From Azolla caroliniana (taxonomy: Eukaryota; Polypodiophyta), in contig JBHGNT010000032.1 in the NCBI GenBank assembly GCA_043228905.1, positions 124,001-188,000 of the forward strand: 64,000 nucleotides of DNA, given 5' to 3'. Under the pieces are notes generated by a model that was given only the letters and a program-made list of their open reading frames with translations, was not told the origin of the DNA and did not search any database. Positions 53,301-64,000 of this stretch are shown piece by piece. The stretch's first letter is position 1, and each line of letters opens with the position of its first letter. The translations under genes and the position numbers were made by a program.

Positions 53301-56300
53301 CAACTCCCTCCTCAAGTTTGCTATTTTCATCATGTCTCTCGACCTGAGTTTCAAATTCTTGATTTTTTAATTCCATATCATAGCTAGCGTTGTTAGCTTC
53401 GATTCGCATGTTTGAACACAAAAATCCGATATCACACGAGCCAGGTATGAACATTTTAATTTACTCAAGGGCTCCTCTCAACTCCCTCCTCAAGTTTGCT
53501 ATTTTCGTCATGTCTCTCGACCTGAGCTTCAAAATCTTGATTTTTTAATTCCATATCATAGCTAGCGTTGTTAGCTTCGATTCGCATGTTTGAACACAAA
53601 AATCCGATATCACACGAGCCAGGTATGAACATTTTAATTTACTCAAGGGCTGTTCTCAACTCACTCCTCAAATTTGCTATTTTCGTCATGTCTCTCGACC
53701 TGAGTTTCAAAATCTTGATTTTTTAATTCCATATCATAGCTAGCGTTGTTAGCTTCGATTTGCATGTTTGAACACAAAAATCCGATATCACACGACCCAG
53801 GTATGAACATTTTAATCTACTCAAGGGCTCCTCTCAACTCCCTCCTCAAGTTTGCTATTTTCATCATGTCTCTCGACCTGAGCTTCAAAATCTTGATTTT
53901 TTAATTCCATATCATAGCTAGCGTTGTTAGCTTCGATTCGCATGTTTGAACACAAAAATCCGATATCACACGAGCCAGGTATGAACATTTTAATTTACTC
54001 AAGGGCTGTTCTCAACTCACTCCTCAAATTTGCTATTTTCGTCATGTCTCTCGACCTGAGTTTCAAAATCTTGATTTTTTAATTCCATATCATAGCTCGC
54101 GTTGTTGGCTTCGATTCGCATGTTTGAACACAAAAATCCGATATCACACGAGCCAGGTATGAACATTTTAATCTACTCAAGGGCTCCTCTCAACTCCCTC
54201 CTCAAGTTTGCTATTTTCTTCATGTCTCTCGACCTGAGTTTCAAAATCTTGATTTTTTAATTCCATATCATAGCTAGCGTTTCAAGCTTCGATTTGCATG
54301 TTTGAACACAAAAATCCGATATCACACGAGCCAGGTATGAACATTTTAATTTACTCAAGGGCTCCTCTCAACTCCCTCCTCAAGTTTGTTATTTTCGTCA
54401 TGTCTCTCGACCTGAGTTTCAAAATCTTGATTTTTTAATTCCATATCATACCTCACGTAGTTGGCTTCGATTCGCATGTTTGAACACAAAAATCCGATAT
54501 CACACGAGCCAGGTATGAACATTTTAATTACTTAAGGGCTCCTCTCAACTCCCTCCTCAAGTTTGCTATTTTCGTCATGTCTCTCGACCTGAGTTTCAAA
54601 ATCTTGATTATTTAATTCCATATCATACCTTACGTAGTTGGCTTCGATTCGCATGTTTGAACACAAAAATCCGATATCACACGAGCCAGGTATGAACATT
54701 TTAATTACTTAAGGGCTCCTCTCAACTCCCTCCTCAAGTTTGCTATTTTCATCATGTCTCTCGACCTGAGTTTCAAATTCTTGATTTTTTAATTCCATAT
54801 CATAGCTAGCGTTGTTAGCTTCGATTCGCATGTTTGAACACAAAAATCCGATATCACACGAGCCAGGTATGAACATTTTAATTTACTCAAGGGCTCCTCT
54901 CAACTCCCTCCTCAAGTTTGCTATTTTCGTCATGTCTCTCGACCTGAGCTTCAAAATCTTGATTTTTTAATTCCATATCATAGCTAGCGTTGTTAGCTTC
55001 GATTCGCATGTTTGAACACAAAAATCCGATATCACACGAGCCAGGTATGAACATTTTAATTTACTCAAGGGCTGTTCTCAACTCACTCCTCAAATTTGCT
55101 ATTTTCGTCATGTCTCTCGACCTGAGTTTCAAAATCTTGATTTTTTAATTCCATATCATAGCTAGCGTTGTTAGCTTCGATTTGCATGTTTGAACACAAA
55201 AATCCGATATCACACGACCCAGGTATGAACATTTTAATCTACTCAAGGGCTCCTCTCAACTCCCTCCTCAAGTTTGCTATTTTCATCATGTCTCTCGACC
55301 TGAGTTTCAAAATCTTAATTTTTTAATTCCATATCATAGCTAGCGTTTCAAGCTTCGATTTGCATGTTTGAACACAAAAATCCGATATCACACGAGCTAG
55401 GTATGAACATTTTAATTTACTCAAGGGCTCCTCTCAACTCCCTCCTCAAGTTTGCTATTTTCGTCATGTCTCTCGACCTGAGCTTCAAAATCTTGATTTT
55501 TTAATTCCATATCATAGCTAGCGTTGTTAGCTTCGATTCGCATGTTTGAACACAAAAATCCGATATCACACGAGCCAGGTATGAACATTTTAATTACTTA
55601 AGGGCTCCTCTCAACTCCCTCCTCAAGTTTGCTATTTTCGTCATGTCTCTCGACCTGAGTTTCAAATTCTTGATTTTTTAATTCCATATCATAGCTAGCG
55701 TTGTTAGCTTCGATTCGCATGTTTGAACACAAAAATCCGATATCACACGAGCCAGGTATGAACATTTTAATTTACTCAAGGGCTCCTCTCAACTCCCTCC
55801 TCAAGTTTGCTATTTTCGTCATGTCTCTCGACCTGAGTTTGAAATTCTTGATTTTTTAATTCCATATCATAGCTAGGTCTGTTAGCTTCGATTTGCATGT
55901 TTGAACACAAAAATCCGATATCACACGACCCAGGTATGAACATTTTAATCTACTCAAGGGCTCCTCTCAACTCCCTCCTCAAGTTTGCTATTTTCTTCAT
56001 GTCTCTCGACCTGAGTTTCAAAATCTTGATTTTTTAATTCCATATCATAGCTAGCGTTTCAAGCTTCGATTTGCATGTTTGAACACAAAAATCCGATATC
56101 ACACGAGCCAGGTATGAACATTTTAATTTACTCAAGGGCTCCTCTCAACTCCCTCCTCAAGTTTGTTATTTTCGTCATGTCTCTCGACCTGAGTTTCAAA
56201 ATCTTGATTTTTTAATTCCATATCATACCTCACGTAGTTGGCTTCGATTCGCATGTTTGAACACAAAAATCCGATATCACACGAGCCAGGTATGAACATT

Positions 56301-57614
56301 TTAATTACTTAAGGGCTCCTCTCAACTCCCTCCTCAAGTTTGCTATTTTCGTCATGTCTCTCGACCTGAGTTTCAAAATCTTGATTATTTAATTCCATAT
56401 CATACCTTACGTAGTTGGCTTCGATTCGCATGTTTGAACACAAAAATCCGATATCACACGAGCCAGGTATGAACATTTTAATTACTTAAGGGCTCCTCTC
56501 AACTCCCTCCTCAAGTTTGCTATTTTCATCATGTCTCTCGACCTGAGTTTCAAATTCTTGATTTTTTAATTCCATATCATAGCTAGCGTTGTTAGCTTCG
56601 ATTCGCATGTTTGAACACAAAAATCCGATATCACACGAGCCAGGTATGAACATTTTAATTTACTCAAGGGCTCCTCTCAACTCCCTCCTCAAGTTTGCTA
56701 TTTTCGTCATGTCTCTCGACCTGAGCTTCAAAATCTTGATTTTTTAATTCCATATCATAGCTAGCGTTGTTAGCTTCGATTCGCATGTTTGAACACAAAA
56801 ATCCGATATCACACGAGCCAGGTATGAACATTTTAATTTACTCAAGGGCTGTTCTCAACTCACTCCTCAAATTTGCTATTTTCGTCATGTCTCTCGACCT
56901 GAGTTTCAAAATCTTGATTTTTTAATTCCATATCATAGCTAGCGTTGTTAGCTTCGATTTGCATGTTTGAACACAAAAATCCGATATCACACGACCCAGG
57001 TATGAACATTTTAATCTACTCAAGGGCTCCTCTCAACTCCCTCCTCAAGTTTGCTATTTTCATCATGTCTCTCGACCTGAGTTTCAAAATCTTAATTTTT
57101 TAATTCCATATCATAGCTAGCGTTTCAAGCTTCGATTTGCATGTTTGAACACAAAAATCCGATATCACACGAGCTAGGTATGAACATTTTAATTTACTCA
57201 AGGGCTCCTCTCAACTCCCTCCTCAAGTTTGCTATTTTCGTCATGTCTCTCGACCTGAGCTTCAAAATCTTGATTTTTTAATTCCATATCATAGCTAGCG
57301 TTGTTAGCTTCGATTCGCATGTTTGAACACAAAAATCCGATATCACACGAGCCAGGTATGAACATTTTAATTACTTAAGGGCTCCTCTCAACTCCCTCCT
57401 CAAGTTTGCTATTTTCGTCATGTCTCTCGACCTGAGTTTCAAATTCTTGATTTTTTAATTCCATATCATAGCTAGCGTTGTTAGCTTCGATTCGCATGTT
57501 TGAACACAAAAATCCGATATCACACGAGCCAGGTATGAACATTTTAATTTACTCAAGGGCTCCTCTCAACTCCCTCCTCAAGTTTGCTATTTTCGTCATG
57601 TCTCTCGACCTGAG
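50386..57614. repeat. Variable-length higher-order array: 9-, 8- and 10-monomer units
   Basis: The marker 'gattatttaattccatatc' recurs at 51585, 53184, 54606 and 56383: spacings 1599, 1422 and 1777 bp (9, 8 and 10 monomers less 3, 2 and 3 bp). The linked 'gtttgttatt' marker (51363, 52962, 54384, 56161) has identical spacings. Pairwise blocks are 50386-51151 with 51985-52750 (offset 1599), 52469-53882 with 53891-55304 (offset 1422), and 54153-55837 with 55930-57614 (offset 1777). The units therefore share one order but differ by whole monomers gained or lost. A unique 'gctaggtctgttagc' occurs at about 55872. Confidence 0.87.
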
Positions 57615-60600
57615 CTTCAAAATCTTGATTTTTTAATTCCATATCATAGCTAGCGTTGTTAGCTTCGATTCGCATGTTTGAACACAAAATTCCGATATCA
57701 CACGAGCCAGGTATGAACATTTTAATTTACTCAAGGGCTGTTCTCAACTCACTCCTCAAATTTGCTATTTTCGTCATGTCTCTCGACCTGAGTTTCAAAA
57801 TCTTGATTTTTTAATTCCATATCATAGGTCGCGTTGTTGGCTTCGATTCGCATGTTTGAACACAAAAATCCGATATCACACGAGCCAGGTATGAACATTT
57901 TAATTTACTCAAGGGCTCCTTTCAACTCCCTCCTCAAGTTTGCTATTTTCGTCATGTCTCGCGACCTGAGTTTCAAAATCTTGATTTGTTTATTCCATAT
58001 CATAGCTAGCGTCGTTAGCTTCGATTTGCATGTTTGAACACAAAAATCCGATATCACACGAGCCAGGTATGAACATTTTAATTTACTCAAGGGCTCCTCT
58101 CAACTCCCTCCTCAAGTTTGCTATTTTCGTCATGTCTCTCGACCTGAGTTTCAAAATCTTGATTTTTTAATTCCATATCATAGCTAGCGTTGTTAGCTTC
58201 GATTCGCATGTTTGAACACAAAAATCCGATATCACACGAGGCAGGTATGAACATTTTAATTACTTAAGGGCTCCTCTCAACTCCCTCCTCAAGTTTGCTA
58301 TTTTCGTCATGTCTCTCGACCTGAGCTTCAAAATCTTGATTTTTTAATTCCATATCATAGCTAGCGTTGTTAGCTTCGATTCGCATGTTTGAACACAAAA
58401 ATCCGATATCACACGAGCCAGGTATGAACATTTTAATTTACTCAAGGGCTCCTCTCAACTCCCTCCTCAAGTTTGCTATTTTCGTCATGTCTCTCGACCT
58501 GAGTTTCAAAATCTTGATTTTTTAATTCCATATCATAGCTAGCGTTTCAAGCTTCGATTTGCATGTTTGAACACTAAAATCCGATATCACACGAGCCAGG
58601 TATGAACATTTTAATTTACTCAAGGGCTCCTCTCAACTCCCTCCTCAAGTTTGCTATTTTCGTCATGTCTCTCGACCTGAGCTTCAAAATCTTGATTTTT
58701 TAATTCCATATCATAGCTAGCGTTGTTAGCTTCGATTCGCATGTTTGAACACAAAAATCCGATATCACACGAGCCAGGTATGAACATTTTAATTTACTCA
58801 AGGGCTGTTCTCAACTCACTCCTCAAATTTGCTATTTTCGTCATGTCTCTCGACCTGAGTTTCAAAATCTTGATTTTTTAATTCCATTTCATAGGTCGCG
58901 TTGTTGGCTTCGATTCGCATGTTTGAACACAAAAATCCGATATCACACGAGCCAGGTATGAACATTTTAATTTACTCAAGGGCTCCTCTCAACTCCCTCC
59001 TCAAGTTTGCTATTTTCGTCATGTCTCTCGACCTGAGTTTCAAAATCTTGATTTTTTAATTCCATATCATAGCTAGCGTTTCAAGCTTCGATTTGCATGT
59101 TTGAACACAAAAATCCGATATCACACGAGCCAGGTATGAACATTTTAATTTACTCAAGGGCTCCTCTCAACTCCCTCCTCAAGTTTGCTATTTTCGTCAT
59201 GTCTCTCGACCTGAGTTTCAAAATCTTGATTTTTTAATTCCATATCATACCTCACGTAGTTGGCTTCGATTCGCATGTTTGAACACAAAAATCCGATATC
59301 ACACGAGCCAGGTATGAACATTTTAATTACTTAAGGGCTCCTCTCAACTCCCTCCTCAAGTTTGCTATTTTCCTCATGTCTCTCGACCTGAGTTTCAAAT
59401 TCTTGATTTTTTAATTCCATATCATAGCTAGCGTTGTTAGCTTCGATTCGCATGTTTGAACACAAAAATCCGATATCACACGAGCCAGGTATGAACATTT
59501 TAATTTACTCAAGGGCTGTTCTGAACTCACTCCTCAAATTTGCTATTTTCGTCATGTCTCTCGACCTGAGTTTCAAAATCTTTATTTTATAATTCCATAT
59601 CATAGCTCGCGTTGTTGGCTTCAATTCGCATGTTTGAACACAAAAATCCGATATCACACGAGCCAGGTATGAACATTTTAATTTACTCAAGGGCTCCTCT
59701 CAACTCCCTCCTCAAGTTTGCTATTTTCGTCATGTCTCTCGACCTGAGTTTGAAATTCTTGATTTTTTAATTCCATATCATAGCTAGCGTTGTTAGCTTC
59801 GATTTGCATGTTTGAACACAAAAATCCGATATCACACGACCCAGGTATGAACATTTTAATCTACTCAAGGGCTCCTCTCAACTCCCTCCTCAAGTTTGCT
59901 ATTTTCGTCATGTCTCTCGACCTGAGTTTGAAATTCTTGATTTTTTAATTCCATATCATAGCTAGGGTCGTTAGCTTCGATTTGCATGTTTGAACACAAA
60001 AATCCGATATCACACGACCCAGGTATGAACATTTTAATCTACTCAAGGGCTCCTCTCAACTCCCTCCTCAAGTTTGCTATTTTCATCATGTCTCTCGACC
60101 TGAGTTTCAAAATCTTGATTTTTTAATTCCATATCATAGCTAGCGTTTCAAGCTTCGATTTGCATGTTTGAACACAAAAATCCGATATCACACGAGCCAG
60201 GTATGAACATTTTAATTTACTCAAGGGCTCCTCTCAACTCCCTCCTCAAGTTTGCTATTTTCGTCATGTCTCTCGACCTGAGCTTCAAAATCTTGATTTT
60301 TTAATTCCATATCATAGCTCGCGTTGTTGGCTTCAATTCGCATGTTTGAACACAAAAATCCGATATCACACGAGCCAGGTATGAACATTTTAATTTACTC
60401 AAGGGCTCCTCTCAACTCCCTCCTCAAGTTTGCTATTTTCGCCATGTCTCTCGACCTGAGTTTCAAAATCTTGATTTTTTAATTCCATATCATAGCTCGC
60501 GTTGTTGGCTTCGATTCGCATGTTTGAACACAAAAATCCGATATCACACGAGCCAGGTATGAACATTTTAATTTACTCAAGGGCTCCTCTCAACTCCCTC

Positions 60601-61723
60601 CTCAAGTTTGCTATTTTCGTCATGTCTCTCGACCTGAGTTTGAAATTCTTGATTTTTTAATTCCATATCATAGCTAGCGTTGTTAGCTTCGATTCGCATG
60701 TTTGAACACAAAAATCCGATATCACACGACCCAGGTATGAACATTTTAATCTACTCAAGGGCTCCTCTCAACTCCCTCCTCAAGTTTGCTATTTTCTTCA
60801 TGTCTCTCGACCTGAGTTTCAAAATCTTGATTTTTTAATTCCTAATCATAGCTAGCGTTTCAAGCTTCGATTCGCATGTTTGAACACAAAAATCCGATAT
60901 CACACGAGCCAGGTATGAACATTTTAATTACTCAAGGGCTCCTCTCAACTCCCTCCTCAAGTTTGCTATTTTCGTCATGTCTCTCGACCTGAGTTTCAAA
61001 ATCTTGATTTTTTAATTCCATATCATACCTCACGTAGTTGGCTTCGATTCGCATGTTTGAACACAAAAATCCGATATCACACGAGCCAGGTATGAACATT
61101 TTAATTACTTAAGGGCTCCTCTCAACTCCCTCCTCAAGTTTGCTATTTTCCTCATGTCTCTCGACCTGAGTTTCAAATTCTTGATTTTTTAATTCCATAT
61201 AATAGCTAGCGTTGTTAGCTTCGATTCGCATGTTTGAACACAAAAATCCGATATCACACGAGCCAGGTATGAACATTTTAATTTACTCAAGGGCTGTTCT
61301 GAACTCACTCCTCAAATTTGCTATTTTCGTCATGTCTCTCGACCTGAGTTTCAAAATCTTTATTTTATAATTCCATATCATAGCTCGCGTTGTTGGCTTC
61401 AATTCGCATGTTTGAACACAAAAATCCGATATCACACGAGCCAGGTATGAACATTTTAATTTACTCAAGGGCTCCTATCAACTCCCTCCTCAAGTTTGCT
61501 ATTTTCGTCATGTCTCTCGACCTGAGTTTGAAATTCTTGATTTTTTAATTCCATATCATAGCTAGCGTTGTTAGCTTCGATTTGCATGTTTGAACACAAA
61601 AATCCGATATCACACGAGCCAGGTATGAACATTTTAATTTACTCAAGGGCTCCTCTCAACTCCCTCCTCAAGTTTGCTATTTTCGTCATGTCTCTCGACC
61701 TGAGTTTCAAAATCTTGATTTTT
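57615..61723. repeat. Satellite with loose 10-monomer period (1778 bp)
   Basis: Positions 59153-59839 match 60931-61617 at offset 1778 (10 x 178 - 2), with differences such as 61201 a against 59423 c and 'ctcctatcaac' at about 61474. Shared markers are 'ggctgttctgaactcact' and 'atctttattttataattcc'. The 'cataggtcgcgttg' allele appears at about 57825, 58890 and 61735 and marks this end of the window. Isolated oddities are 'ttcctaatcatagc' (about 60839) and 'acactaaaatcc' (about 58571). No gene is visible. Confidence 0.8.
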
Positions 61724-64000
61724 TAATTCCATATCATAGGTCGCGTTGTTGGCTTCGATTCGCATGTTTGAACACAAAAATCCGATATCACACGAGCCAG
61801 GTATGAACATTTTAATTTACTCAAGGGCTCCTCTCAACTCCCTCCTCAAGTTTGCTATTTTCGTCATGTCTCTCGACCTGAGCTTCAAAATCTTGATTTT
61901 TTAATTCCATATCATAGCTAGCGTTGTTAGCTTCGATTCGCATGTTTGAACACAAAAATCCGATATCACACGAGCCAGGTATGAACATTTTAATTTACTC
62001 AAGGGCTGTTCTCAACTCACTCCTTAAATTTGCTATTTTCGTCATGTCTCTCGACCTGAGTTTCAAAATCTTGATTTTTTAATTCCATATCATACCTCAC
62101 GTAGTTGGCTTCGATTCGCATGTTTGAATACAAAAAGCCGATATCACACGACCCAGGTATGAACATTTTAATCTACTCAAGGGCTCCTCTCAACTCCCTC
62201 CTCAAGTTTGCTATTTTCGTCATGTCTCTCGACCTGAGTTTGAAATTCTTGATTTTTTAATTCCATATCATAGCTAGGGTCGTTAGCTTCGATTTGCATG
62301 TTTGAACACAAAAATCCGATATCACACGACCCAGGTATGAACATTTTAATCTAGTCAAGGGCTCCTCTCAACTCCCTCCTCAAGTTTGCTATTTTCATCA
62401 TGTCTCTCGACCTGAGTTTCAAAATCTTGATTTTTTAATTCCATATCATAGCTAGCGTTTCAAGCTTCGATTTGCATGTTTGAACACAAAAATCCGATAT
62501 CACACGAGCCAGGTATGAACATTTTAATTTACTCAAGGGCTCCTCTCAACTCCCTCCTCAAGTTTGCTATTTTCGTCATGTCTCTCGACCTGAGCTTCAA
62601 AATCTTGATTTTTTAATTCCATATCATAGCTCGCGTTGTTGGCTTCAATTCGCATGTTTGAACACAAAAATCCGATATCACACGAGCCAGGTATGAACAT
62701 TTTAATTACTTAAGGGCTCCTCTCAACTCCCTCCTCAAGTTTGCTATTTTCCTCATGTCTCTCGACCTGAGTTTCAAATTCTTGATTTTTTAATTCCATA
62801 TCATAGCTAGCGTTGTTAGCTTCGATTCGCATGTTTGAACACAAAAATCCGATATCACACGAGCCAGGTATGAACATTTTAATTTACTCAAGGGCTGTTC
62901 TGAACTCACTCCTCAAATTTGCTATTTTCGTCATGTCTCTCGACCTGAGTTTCAAAATCTTTATTTTATAATTCCATATCATAGGTCGCGTTGTTGGCTT
63001 CGATTCGCATGTTTGAACACAAAAATCCGATATCACACGAGCCAGGTATGAACATTTTAATTTACTCAAGGGCTCCTCTCAACTCCCTCCTCAAGTTTGC
63101 TATTTTCGTCATGTCTCTCGACCTGAGCTTCAAAATCTTGATTTTTTAATTCCATATCATAGCTAGCGTTGTTAGCTTCGATTCGCATGTTTGAACACAA
63201 AAATCCGATATCACACGAGCCAGGTATGAACATTTTAATTTACTCAAGGGCTGTTCTCAACTCACTCCTTAAATTTGCTATTTTCGTCATGTCTCTCGAC
63301 CTGAGTTTCAAAATCTTGATTTTTTAATTCCATATCATACCTCACGTAGTTGGCTTCGATTCGCATGTTTGAATACAAAAAGCCGATATCACACGACCCA
63401 GGTATGAACATTTTAATCTACTCAAGGGCTCCTCTCAACTCCCTCCTCAAGTTTGCTATTTTCGTCATGTCTCTCGACCTGAGTTTGAAATTCTTGATTT
63501 TTTAATTCCATATCATAGCTAGGGTCGTTAGCTTCGATTTGCATGTTTGAACACAAAAATCCGATATCACACGACCCAGGTATGAACATTTTAATCTACT
63601 CAAGGGCTCCTCTCAACTCCCTCCTCAAGTTTGCTATTTTCATCATGTCTCTCGACCTGAGTTTCAAAATCTTGATTTTTTAATTCCATATCATAGCTAG
63701 CGTTTCAAGCTTCGATTTGCATGTTTGAACACAAAAATCCGATATCACACGAGCCAGGTATGAACATTTTAATTTACTCAAGGGCTCCTCTCAACTCCCT
63801 CCTCAAGTTTGCTATTTTCGTCATGTCTCTCGACCTGAGCTTCAAAATCTTGATTTTTTAATTCCATATCATAGCTCGCGTTGTTGGCTTCAATTCGCAT
63901 GTTTGAACACAAAAATCCGATATCACACGAGCCAGGTATGAACATTTTAATTTACTCAAGGGCTCCTCTCAACTCCCTCCTCAAGTTTGCTATTTTCTTC
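61724..64000. repeat. 7-monomer repeat, offset 1245 bp, running off the window
   Basis: Positions 61724-62707 match 62969-63952 at offset 1245 (7 x 178 - 1). Shared rare words are 'ctccttaaatttgc' (62020/63265), 'gaatacaaaaagccg' (about 62125/63370) and 'gctagggtcgttagc' (about 62274/63519). One substitution was noticed: 62354 g against 63599 c. Breaks are 61723 (t) against 62968 (a), and 62708 (a) against 63953 (t). The last monomer is cut by the window end. Confidence 0.85.

Larger units (their letters stand above)
1..64000. repeat. Satellite DNA array, ~178-bp monomer, ~360 copies
   Basis: The whole window is one tandem repeat. The word 'tatgaaca' recurs at 91, 269, 447, 625, 803, 981, 1159, 1337, 1515 and 1693, each step 178 bp, and continues to 63937. 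Total spacing gives 359 periods with a net deficit of 56 bp. All copies have the same orientation, and I found no inversion, transposon, microsatellite or unique spacer. GC of the first monomer is 71/178. Such monomer length, homogeneity and higher-order structure are known for centromeric or pericentromeric heterochromatin, above all in plants. Centromere function itself is inferred: it depends on CENH3 occupancy, which sequence does not show. Subtelomeric or interstitial heterochromatin is the alternative. The array runs off both window edges, so its full length is unknown. Confidence 0.98.

Noticed and set aside
42805-57833. Apparent gap in open frames as a different sequence class
   Set aside because: The stretch is the same satellite. 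Frames are shorter only because the 'gattttataattcc' form and frame-preserving variants are rare there.
57834-58037. The only plus-strand open frame above 60 codons (67 codons)
   Set aside because: It lies wholly in satellite and depends on local variants such as 'gatttgtttattcc'. Neighbouring monomers are closed in this frame.
1-64000. CRISPR array
   Set aside because: Units abut directly, are 177-178 bp and have no unique spacers or adjacent cas genes.
1-64000. 5S rDNA or tRNA-derived tandem repeat
   Set aside because: No A-box/B-box arrangement, 5S internal control region or terminator T-run pattern could be recognised in the monomer on either strand.
1-64000. Embedded retrotransposon or LTR
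   Set aside because: Landmark spacing stays at multiples of 177-178 bp throughout, leaving no room for an insertion. No polypurine tract, primer-binding site or reverse-transcriptase frame was seen.

Overview
The window is one uninterrupted tandem array of a single satellite DNA family. I see no gene, RNA gene, transposable element or unique sequence. The monomer is about 178 bp and about 40% GC. Every copy runs head-to-tail in the same orientation. Taking the near-invariant word 'tatgaaca' as a landmark (first at 91, last at 63937), the array spans 359 complete periods. It is 56 bp shorter than 359 x 178, which fits a minority class of 177-bp monomers.

A monomer near 178 bp with higher-order repeats over tens of kilobases is typical of eukaryotic (peri)centromeric or knob-type heterochromatin. 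The length is especially common in flowering-plant centromere satellites. The species cannot be identified from the repeat alone. A weak resemblance to legume CentGm-like satellites is raised in the findings, from memory only. A flowering plant is the best guess, at moderate confidence.

Layout. Monomers differ at a few positions that combine in blocks, so higher-order structure can be read as nested near-identical duplications. (1) 1-3.5 kb: 11-monomer period of 1957 bp. (2) 1.5-15.1 kb: two tandem copies of a 7115-bp (40-monomer) unit. (3) 15.1-18.3 kb: partial third copy at offset 6937. (4) 18.3-19.95 kb: three tandem copies of a 534-bp trimer. (5) 19.6-32.0 kb: two copies of a 6582-bp (37-monomer) unit. 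(6) 29.8-34.1 kb: 2135-bp (12-monomer) tandem duplication over the end of the previous block. (7) 34.9-37.2 kb: 1245-bp (7-monomer) offset duplication. (8) 39.0-41.9 kb: 1422-bp (8-monomer) tandem duplication. (9) From about 42.8 kb the variant spectrum changes: short monomers become more frequent (about 23% against 12%) and periods are shorter (1244, 1599, 1422, 1777, 1778, 1245 bp).

All open reading frames of 60-140 codons are by-products of repeat variants that remove a stop codon or make a monomer a whole number of codons; none is annotated as a gene. The biology here is array evolution: unequal exchange, segmental amplification and block-wise conversion. Duplication boundaries were located by reading the sequence by eye at diagnostic variants, not by a computed alignment.
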